From Chloroflexia bacterium (GTDB lineage: Bacteria > Chloroflexota > Chloroflexia > QHBQ01 > JADMIH01), in contig JAICKM010000152.1 of NCBI GenBank assembly GCA_025927935.1, positions 1 to 11,474 of the forward strand: a DNA stretch of 11,474 nucleotides, in the 5' to 3' direction. Below the pieces are notes generated by a model. The model saw only the letters and a program-made list of their open reading frames with translations. It had not been told where the DNA came from and searched no databases. A program made the position numbers and the translations under genes. Below are positions 6,653 through 11,474 of this stretch, one piece after another. Numbering within the stretch: position 1 is the stretch's first letter; each line of letters opens with the position of its first letter.

Positions 6653-7165
6653 TCAGCTTGCAGTGGTGCCCGTGTCCGCCGGCAGGACCGTGTGGTCGCG
6701 ATCCGTCAGATTGACCACCTGGGCGCCGGTGGCCGCGATCAGGTGGGCCGGAGTGATCAGGATTTCCTCGCCCCATTGCCCGGCGCCTACGCCCAGGATC
6801 GACTCGGCCAGCAGCGATTCTTCCAGGAAGGAGCGAAAGCCCGCGGGCTGCCAGTGGAAGGGCGGGATGGAGCCGATGGCATAGCCGGTGGTCGCCTGGA
6901 CCGTCTCCGGGCTTGCCATGCGGATGTTGCGCGAGCCAAGGGCCTTTTTGAGATGCCCAGAGATGGCGTTCTGGTCGCCGCCGAGCATGATCAACACCCT
7001 TTCGCCCTGATCGGTTTCAAAGATCAGCGTCTTGACCATCTGGCGTTCGCGGAAGCCGAGCGCGCGGGCCACGTTGGCGGCGCCCTTCTCGATCTCAACG
7101 GGAAAGCTGCGCCGTTCATGCGGGATGCCGCGGGTCTCCAGATATTCGTGGGCCGGGAGGTTCAT
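6653..7165 (-). CDS. YbaK/ProX-type aminoacyl-tRNA deacylase
   Basis: This 170-residue single-domain protein belongs to the YbaK/EbsC/ProX family. The family hydrolyses mischarged tRNA in trans, for example Cys- or Ala-tRNA(Pro), and thereby guards translation accuracy. Visible family features are the conserved lysine in VKTLIF (K45), the LGGDQNAISGHLKKALG segment (about 61-77), TGYAIGSIPPF (93-103) and the late glycine-rich strand GVGAGQWGEEILI. The start ATG (7165-7163) has GGAGG seven bases upstream and overlaps the TGA of the PHP gene by four bases (ATGA), so translation is probably coupled. Which amino acid or tRNA it edits cannot be told. A 490-codon frame covering both genes in another phase is an artefact of reading upstream of this ATG. 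Confidence 0.9.
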   Translation of the reverse strand: MNLPAHEYLETRGIPHERRSFPVEIEKGAANVARALGFRERQMVKTLIFETDQGERVLIMLGGDQNAISGHLKKALGSRNIRMASPETVQATTGYAIGSIPPFHWQPAGFRSFLEESLLAESILGVGAGQWGEEILITPAHLIAATGAQVVNLTDRDHTVLPADTGTTAS

Positions 7166-8013
7166 GGGCGGGCCTCCGGGGTGGGGGATGCAGGCCGGCG
7201 TTCGCGCAGCAGGGCGACGGTGTCGAGGGGCACGGGCGGGCTGCCGCCGAGCATAGCGTGGTCTTTGATTTCGCGCGCATGGTAGTCGCTGCCGCCGGTG
7301 GGCACCAGGTGGAAGCGCGCGGCCAGATCGGCCAGCCAGGTCACGGTCGGTGCGTCGTACTCGCCGTAATAGGTTTCCAGCCCGGTCAGGCCGGCCTCTG
7401 CCAGGGGCGCAAGCTGGGCTTCGAGATCGGGGATGTGGGCGGGATGGGCCAGGGAGACGACGCCGCCCGCTTCGCGGATCAGGGCAATGACATCGAGCGG
7501 GGTCAGGCGGCGGCGCGGCACATAGGCCGGACCGCCCCAGGCCAGGTAGCGGCTGAACGCCTCGTTGGTGTCGGCGACAAAGCCGCCCTCGATCAGCGCC
7601 TGGGCCACGTGAGGCCGGCCTACCGAGCCGCCCGCGGCGATGCCCTGCACGCGCTCCCAGCGGATGGGCAGCCCCAGGGCGTTGAGTTTGGCGACCATCT
7701 CTTGCCCGCGCTCGACGCGGCCCTCGCGTAACCAGGCCAGGCGCGCCCGCAGCGCCGGATGCTCCGCATCGAACAGGTAGCCGAGCATGTGGACTTCGCC
7801 GTGGGGCAGTTCGCAGCCGAACTCGATGCCGGTGATGATCTCGACGCCGACCGCAGGCGCCGCGGCGCGGGCCTCGGTGAGACCGTCTGTGGTGTCGTGG
7901 TCGGTGACGGCGAGGGTAGTGACGCCCACTCGGTGTGCCAGGGCTACCAGCGCGGCGGGTGCCAGGCGGCCATCGGACGCCGTCGTGTGGGTATGCAGAT
8001 CGAGTTTGGTCAT
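7162..8013 (-). CDS. PHP-domain phosphoesterase (YciV/TrpH/RNase AM-like)
   Basis: This 283-residue metal-dependent phosphoesterase is of the PHP family, close to YciV/TrpH. Members of that group act as 5'-3' exonucleases on RNA ends and short oligonucleotides (RNase AM) or on 3',5'-bisphosphonucleotides. The metal-binding motifs are all present: HTH (7-9), TDHD (37-40), E64 in GIEF, H75, H135 in GRPH, H190 in LAHP, and GSDYH with D243 and H245. The length fits the family. The ATG at 8013-8011 is chosen because the N-terminus then begins MTKLDLHTHTTASDG as in homologues, with AAAGGA five bases upstream. A frame extending to 8181 would translate through the 32-bp repeat and is rejected. It is followed directly by the tRNA deacylase gene with an ATGA overlap. 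The exact substrate is inferred only from the family. Confidence 0.92.
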   Translation of the reverse strand: MTKLDLHTHTTASDGRLAPAALVALAHRVGVTTLAVTDHDTTDGLTEARAAAPAVGVEIITGIEFGCELPHGEVHMLGYLFDAEHPALRARLAWLREGRVERGQEMVAKLNALGLPIRWERVQGIAAGGSVGRPHVAQALIEGGFVADTNEAFSRYLAWGGPAYVPRRRLTPLDVIALIREAGGVVSLAHPAHIPDLEAQLAPLAEAGLTGLETYYGEYDAPTVTWLADLAARFHLVPTGGSDYHAREIKDHAMLGGSPPVPLDTVALLRERRPASPTPEARP

Positions 8014-8054
8014 GGGAATCCTTTCGGCTCTCGCTTGCCCTATTGATTCTGCTG

Positions 8055-8086
8055 GGCGGCAGGCCGGTTTGAAACCGGCCCCTACA
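8055..8086 (+). repeat. 32-bp dispersed palindromic repeat, copy 2
   Basis: This copy is identical over 32 bases to copy 1 at 2691-2722 and has the same orientation on the + strand. It lies between the PHP gene start and the T-rich side of the spoVS terminator, four bases from that T-run. Relative to local transcription it is inverted compared with copy 1. The GGCCGG/CCGGCC arms would fold into a hairpin in RNA. Confidence 0.85.
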
Positions 8087-8090
8087 CCGC

Positions 8091-8136
8091 AAAACAAAAA
8101 CCCCGGCCTGGCGGGGGAACCGCAAGGGCGGGGTTT
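8091..8136 (-). terminator. Rho-independent terminator of the rny-spoVS unit
   Basis: Read on the - strand, AAACCCCG (8136-8129) pairs with CGGGGTTT (8105-8098), and the T-rich run TTTTTGTTTT follows (8100-8091). A competing inner stem, CCCCG/CGGGG (8101-8105 with 8112-8116), is also possible. It lies about 75 bases after the spoVS stop. In the rest of the 8014-8210 gap I see the 32-bp repeat and no gene. Confidence 0.75.
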
Positions 8137-8210
8137 ACTCAGTATCCGGCGACCGGTACAGGAGGCGCTATACCGATACAAGGGAACCGGGTGTATACAA
8201 CGTGAGGGTG

Positions 8211-8690
8211 TCAGCCGCGCCGCTCGATCACCAGGCGAATGGCGGTCCGCTCTTCGTTGGCGATGGTGACGTCGATGAACGCCGGCACGCAGACGATGTC
8301 GATGCCGTCGGGGGTCAGGTAATCACGGGCAATGGCGACCGCTTTGATCGCCTGGTTGGTCGCGCCCGCCCCAATGGCCTGCACCTCGGCCCGGCCGGCG
8401 TGGCGGACGACCCCGGCGATGGCGCCGGCGACGGCGCTAGGCCGCGAATGCGCGGAAACCTTTAAGACCTCTTCCGCCTCATCGGGGATTTCCAGGGCGC
8501 CATCCAGGCTGGGCGCATTGTGCAGGGGCTTCAGGGGGACGGCGCGCAGGGTCTCGTGGGTCCGGTCCATAGGAGTCTCCAGCTTGAGTGTCGAGGCCCT
8601 CCGGCTTTCGGTGTCGGGTTCGGGAGGGAAACGAACACCGGGTTCGATCTTGATGTCTTTGAGGTTGAGGTCATCGTAGATACGGCCCAT
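8211..8690 (-). CDS. spoVS: SpoVS-family protein with an N-terminal extension
   Basis: Residues about 73-159 match stage V sporulation protein S closely: EVLKVSAHSRPSAVAGAIAG, QAIGAGATNQAIKAVAIARD and VCVPAFIDV, then ERTAIRLVIE. SpoVS is a small Alba-like protein that affects sporulation and cell division in Bacillus. It also occurs in non-sporulating bacteria, where its role is poorly known and nucleic-acid binding is suspected. B. subtilis SpoVS is about 86 residues; here about 70 residues precede the domain. Two starts are possible. The ATG at 8690 has AAGGAG 13 bases away, which is long. The ATG at 8570 (M41) has GGAG at six bases. Codon use between them looks coding, so the longer form is given. 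It lies downstream of rny in the same direction. Confidence 0.9.
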   Translation of the reverse strand: MGRIYDDLNLKDIKIEPGVRFPPEPDTESRRASTLKLETPMDRTHETLRAVPLKPLHNAPSLDGALEIPDEAEEVLKVSAHSRPSAVAGAIAGVVRHAGRAEVQAIGAGATNQAIKAVAIARDYLTPDGIDIVCVPAFIDVTIANEERTAIRLVIERRG

Positions 8691-8881
8691 AGATTTACAC
8701 TGCTCCTTTGCACAGCCGGTCAGTGCCGGCCCGCCGGTGGTGGATACAACCCACGCGGCGGCGGCCGGTGGGGGCGGGGAAACGAAGAAGAGGTTAACGC
8801 GCAGTTGATTGGTCGCTGGCGGGTGCCCTGGTGGATCGCGATGGGGCGTGCCGGCCTCCTACGGCGGCCCCCTGAACCCCC

Positions 8882-8920
8882 CTCCGCCACCGCGCCCCGA
8901 CCGCAGGGGCGACGGCGGAG
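8882..8920 (-). other. Nested stem-loop between rny and spoVS
   Basis: An outer 7-bp stem CTCCGCC/GGCGGAG (8882-8888 with 8914-8920) encloses a 6-bp stem CGCCCC/GGGGCG (8893-8898 with 8906-8911). It starts 23 bases after the rny stop. No T-run follows on the - strand, so it looks more like an intercistronic RNA structure that protects a 3' end or weakens read-through than a full terminator. The 252-base gap (8691-8942) has no other convincing gene. Confidence 0.4.
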
Positions 8921-8942
8921 AGACGACGAAACCGGAGTATGC

Positions 8943-10517
8943 TTACTTGGCAAAGTCGACGGCGCGTGTTTCACGGATGACGGTCACTTTGATTTGACCG
9001 GGATATTCGAGGGTTTCCTCGATTCGCTTCACGATATCGCGCGCCAGCCGCATCGCGCCGAGATCGTCGATGCGGTCGGGTTTGACCAGGATACGGACTT
9101 CGCGTCCAGCCTGGATTGCATACGATCGCTCAACGCCCTCGAACGAATTGGCGACGCCTTCCAGCGCTTCGAGCCGCTTGGTGTAGTGTTCCACACTGTC
9201 ACGGCGGGCGCCGGGCCGGCCTCCGGAAAGCGCATCCGCCGCCTGCACGATCCAGGCTTCGATCGTCTGCGGCTCTTCCTCGGAGTGGTGCGCGGCGATG
9301 GCATGTACGATTTTCTGGGAGCGGCCCAGCCGCCGGGCGATATCGGCGCCGATTAAGGCGTGCGGGCCTTCGACCTCGTGATCCACAGCCTTGCCGATAT
9401 CGTGGAGCAGCGTTGCCGTTTTGGCGACGTTGATATCCGCCCCGATCTCCGCGGCAATCGCCGCGGCGATGCGCGACGACTCGATGGCGTGGTGCAACTG
9501 GTTCTGCCCGTAGCTGGTCCGGAAGGAGAGCCGGCCCAGCAACTTGATCAGATCCGGGTGCAGGCCCTGGACATTGGCCTCGTAGGCCGCCCGTTCGCCT
9601 TCTTCGCGGATATGGACATCCATCTCCTGCTGCACTTTGGCGACCACTTCCTCGACCCGCGCGGGGTGAATGCGCCCATCGGCGATCAGTTTTTGCAGGG
9701 TGCGCCGGGCCACTTCCCGGCGCACCGGGTCGAAGGCCGACAACGTGATGGACTCGGGCGTTTCATCGATGATCAGGTCGACCCCGGTGGCCCGTTCGAT
9801 GGCGCGGATGTTGCGCCCCTCGCGGCCGATGATGCGGCCCTTCATTTCTTCGTTCGGCAGCGGGACGGTGGTGACGGTGATTTCGGGCACATAGTCCGAC
9901 GCGGCGCGCGCAATGGCAATGGAAATCACCTTGCGGGCCCGGATATCGGCTTCTTCCTTGAGCTGTAGCTCAAGTTCCCGTGCGCGGCGAGCGACATCTT
10001 GGGCGACTTCTTGCTCGACCTGTTGCATCAGGCGGGCGCCCGCCTCTTCGGCGGACATCCCGGCGATACGTTCCAGGGTGCGTTGCTGGTCTTGCTGCGC
10101 GTGTTCGAGCTGCGCTTTGATTTGCTCGCTGTCTTTCTCGCGCGCCTGGATCTTGCGTTCCCGGCTGTCCAGCGCCTCGATCTTGCGGTCGAGGGTTTCT
10201 TCCTTGCGCTGGAGCCGCTGCTCCATGGTCTGGAGCTGGATGCGCTGTTCGCGGAACTCGGTTTCGATCTCGGTGCGCATCCGCAGTCGCTCTTCCTGCG
10301 CTTGCAGCACCATCTCTTTTTGCCGGGTCCGGGCGTCTTCCTGGGCGCGTTGCGTCTCCTCTTGTGCCTGACGGATACGGTCGGCCGCGTCTTTTTCGAC
10401 GAGAGCGACTTGTTGGTGGGTGGCGGCCGCCGTCTTTCGGGTGAGGTAGACCGCTATCCCGATGGCTTCCACCACCAGCAGTAACACGGTGATACCCCAC
10501 CAGATGAGATCTGGCAT
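8943..10517 (-). CDS. rny: Ribonuclease Y
   Basis: This is a membrane-tethered endoribonuclease that starts bulk mRNA decay. Its 524 residues match the usual size of about 520. Domains in order: one N-terminal membrane segment (about 5-25), a long Glu/Gln/Arg-rich coiled coil (about 35-205), a KH RNA-binding domain with [15 protein letters not shown] (227-241), and an HD phosphohydrolase domain with first His H343, the HD pair H372-D373 in [10 protein letters not shown] at 410-411, and D428 in ADALS. The family segment after the first His, usually HSxEVA, here reads HAIESS. The start ATG has GGAGGA seven bases upstream. It is the first gene after a strong promoter and a leader of about 200 bases, and spoVS follows. 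In B. subtilis rny and spoVS are also neighbours, with ymdB between them; ymdB is absent here. Confidence 0.97.
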   Translation of the reverse strand: MPDLIWWGITVLLLVVEAIGIAVYLTRKTAAATHQQVALVEKDAADRIRQAQEETQRAQEDARTRQKEMVLQAQEERLRMRTEIETEFREQRIQLQTMEQRLQRKEETLDRKIEALDSRERKIQAREKDSEQIKAQLEHAQQDQQRTLERIAGMSAEEAGARLMQQVEQEVAQDVARRARELELQLKEEADIRARKVISIAIARAASDYVPEITVTTVPLPNEEMKGRIIGREGRNIRAIERATGVDLIIDETPESITLSAFDPVRREVARRTLQKLIADGRIHPARVEEVVAKVQQEMDVHIREEGERAAYEANVQGLHPDLIKLLGRLSFRTSYGQNQLHHAIESSRIAAAIAAEIGADINVAKTATLLHDIGKAVDHEVEGPHALIGADIARRLGRSQKIVHAIAAHHSEEEPQTIEAWIVQAADALSGGRPGARRDSVEHYTKRLEALEGVANSFEGVERSYAIQAGREVRILVKPDRIDDLGAMRLARDIVKRIEETLEYPGQIKVTVIRETRAVDFAK

Positions 10518-10716
10518 CTGTGACTCCTCCTATGCAGTTTTTAAGGTTCGATGGACTAAGGCGGTGATAACGAAGCAGGACCGCTTCCGGTCCCGAGCGG
10601 CGTATTTGCTGGATACGTGCCCGGCAGGCAAACCGGGGGCTGCCTGGGGTGCCGGCCCTGACTACATACGAACCCGTTGCCGCCCCGCCGACGGTAAGGC
10701 GTGGCAGCATGATTTG
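10518..10716 (-). other. Structured 5' leader of rny
   Basis: The distance from the predicted transcription start (about 10716) to the rny ATG is about 200 bases, long for a bacterial leader. Two strong hairpins lie in it. At 10621-10655, CCGGC/GCCGG plus AGGCA/TGCCT form one stem with a five-base bulge and a 10-base loop. At 10578-10593, GGACCG and CGGTCC close a tetraloop that reads GAAG in the transcript. Neither is followed by a T-run. The leader may control mRNA stability or be an autoregulatory target; this is inference. No known riboswitch was recognised. Confidence 0.45.
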
Positions 10717-10722
10717 GCTACC

Positions 10723-10751
10723 ATGATATACCCTTTGTATACGCCTGTCAA
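10723..10751 (-). promoter_or_regulatory. Sigma70-type promoter of rny
   Basis: Read on the - strand, TTGACA (10751-10746) is a perfect -35 box. A 17-base spacer follows, then TATCAT (10728-10723), a good -10 box. Transcription would start near 10716 towards rny. Confidence 0.8.
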
Positions 10752-10814
10752 GATGGTGATTTTGTCCCAATTTCGAACAATCCCGGCCTGGGGCCACCGG
10801 AAAGATCGCGACAT

Positions 10815-10842
10815 TTGACAGCCGCAGCCTGCTTCGTATAAT
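10815..10842 (+). promoter_or_regulatory. Consensus sigma70-type promoter of the protease-like gene
   Basis: TTGACA (10815-10820) and TATAAT (10837-10842) both match the consensus exactly, with a 16-base spacer. This is striking in such GC-rich DNA and suggests strong constitutive expression. The start would be near 10849, giving a leader of about 115 bases. The promoter diverges from the rny promoter, with 63 bases between the two -35 boxes. Confidence 0.85.
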
Positions 10843-10851
10843 ATTCGCCTA

Positions 10852-10894
10852 TGTCCCGCCCAGTTTGCCTGCCTGCCGCGGCGGATTCGGGACA
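10852..10894 (+). other. Stem-loop at the start of the protease-gene leader
   Basis: TGTCCCG (10852-10858) pairs with CGGGACA (10888-10894) across 29 bases that include the palindrome GCCGCGGC. It lies almost at the predicted 5' end of the transcript, a position where stems can protect mRNA from 5'-end-dependent decay. That role is inference. Confidence 0.35.
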
Positions 10895-10965
10895 GCCCTA
10901 AACCTCCATTGTGCGGCGATCTGACGACCCGGTTCTATCACAGGGAAGGAGCAACGAAGAACAGA

Positions 10966-11474
10966 ATGAAGGGACCCCTACGAATCCGGCGACGGGCACT
11001 CGCCGCACTGGCGCTGATGGCCTTACTGGCGCTGTCCGTGCTCGATCTGTCCGGCATGACCCAGCCGGGCCTGGCCGCCGGCGCGCTTGCTAGCGCGCCC
11101 CGCGGGCCGGTCACGATTGCGCCCGAGGTCTTGCGCGCCACGGCGAATGGCGGCAGCACGCCGATCGTCATTCTGCTGGCCGAGCAGGCCAACCTGAGCA
11201 ACGCATATAATATGCGCGACGAGGATGCACGCGGATGGTTTGTCTATAACACCCTGCGCGATACGGCGGCCCGCACGCAGGGGCCGCTCCAGGCGTTTTT
11301 GCGTGCCCAGGGCCGCACCTACCAGTCGTTCTGGGTGGCGAACGTCATTATGACTACGGGCGACCGCGCCCTGATCGATGCGCTGTCTGCCCGTGACGAT
11401 GTGCGCGCCATCGAGTCGAACGCGAACTTCCCGGCGATCAGCGATCCGGTGCAGGCCCCGGAAGTCAAGACCAC
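10966..11474 (+). CDS. Secreted subtilisin-like (S8) protease precursor, N-terminal part; runs off the window
   Basis: The first 169 residues of an open frame that continues past the end. It begins MKGPLRIRRRALAALALMAL, a basic N-region plus hydrophobic core, so it is exported. A segment VTIAPEVLRATANGGSTPIV follows, then a propeptide-like region with IVILLAEQANLS, TQGPLQAFLRAQG, SFWVANVIMTTGDRALIDAL and SARDDVRAIESN. This pattern (FWVAN...TG....I..L..R.DV..I) resembles the inhibitor I9-type propeptide that precedes the S8 catalytic domain in secreted bacterial subtilases. The Asp/His/Ser catalytic region would lie beyond 11474, so the protease call is inferred from the propeptide. AAGGAG (10946-10951) is 14 bases before the ATG, rather far, but no other ATG, GTG or TTG start fits in frame nearby. 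Confidence 0.8.
   Translation, partial: MKGPLRIRRRALAALALMALLALSVLDLSGMTQPGLAAGALASAPRGPVTIAPEVLRATANGGSTPIVILLAEQANLSNAYNMRDEDARGWFVYNTLRDTAARTQGPLQAFLRAQGRTYQSFWVANVIMTTGDRALIDALSARDDVRAIESNANFPAISDPVQAPEVKT

Noticed and set aside
2691..8086. The two identical 32-bp repeats as a CRISPR or composite transposon
   Set aside because: The copies are over 5 kb apart with ordinary chromosomal genes between them, there is no spacer array, and no transposase or cas gene is visible.
6653..8125. 490-codon - strand frame covering the PHP gene and the deacylase gene as one protein
   Set aside because: Only the part after the ATG at 7165 matches a family. The upstream part is an off-frame reading of the PHP gene, whose own frame has all its metal ligands.
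8014..8181. N-terminal extension of the PHP protein up to 8181
   Set aside because: It would translate through the 32-bp repeat and the spoVS terminator. The ATG at 8013 has a ribosome site and matches the family's N-terminus.
8720..8974. 84-codon - strand frame in the gap between rny and spoVS
   Set aside because: It overlaps the rny end, is Arg/Pro-rich and has no recognisable features; more likely a composition artefact than a replacement for ymdB.
8520..9356. 278-codon + strand frame opposite rny and spoVS
   Set aside because: Antisense shadow of two genes with firm family matches; no recognisable domain.

Overview
The window is GC-rich (codon third positions are mostly G or C) and carries bacterial genes with clear Shine-Dalgarno sites and Rho-independent terminators. 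The combination suggests Chloroflexota: a secreted protein with a Thr/Pro linker and three SLH domains of the TRGQ type, a secreted S8-peptidase-like precursor, RNase Y next to SpoVS, and short dispersed palindromic repeats. This assignment is an inference from gene content; there is no rRNA or other phylogenetic marker gene here.

Layout. From 1 to 6562 everything reads on the + strand. It starts with the 3' part of a GNAT acetyltransferase (2-442) ending in a heptamer tandem repeat. Next comes an SRPBCC-domain protein with a Gly/Ala/Ser/Thr-rich tail of about 530 residues (598-2607) and a perfect terminator. An orphan 152-residue protein with its own promoter and terminator follows (2878-3336). 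The last gene of this block is a 998-residue secreted protein with two beta-sandwich domains, a Kelch-type propeller and three SLH domains (3566-6562). A symmetric hairpin at 6582-6617 ends this block and the convergent block after it.

From 10517 down to 6653 everything reads on the - strand, in two groups. RNase Y (8943-10517) and a SpoVS protein (8211-8690) share a promoter at 10723-10751 and a terminator at 8091-8136. A PHP-family phosphoesterase/exonuclease (7162-8013) and a YbaK-type aminoacyl-tRNA deacylase (6653-7165) overlap by an ATGA. This half is a small RNA-metabolism neighbourhood: mRNA decay, probable RNA-end or oligonucleotide processing, and tRNA proofreading.

The 448-bp gap at 10518-10965 holds divergent promoters, a structured rny leader, and a consensus promoter driving a gene that runs off the end of the window (10966-11474). 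That gene encodes the signal peptide and propeptide-like region of a probable subtilisin-family protease.

No CRISPR array, tRNA, rRNA, integrase or transposase was seen. The least explained items are the SRPBCC protein with its giant low-complexity tail, the orphan 152-residue gene behind three palindromes, the 32-bp palindromic repeat found twice beside terminators, and the structured rny leader.
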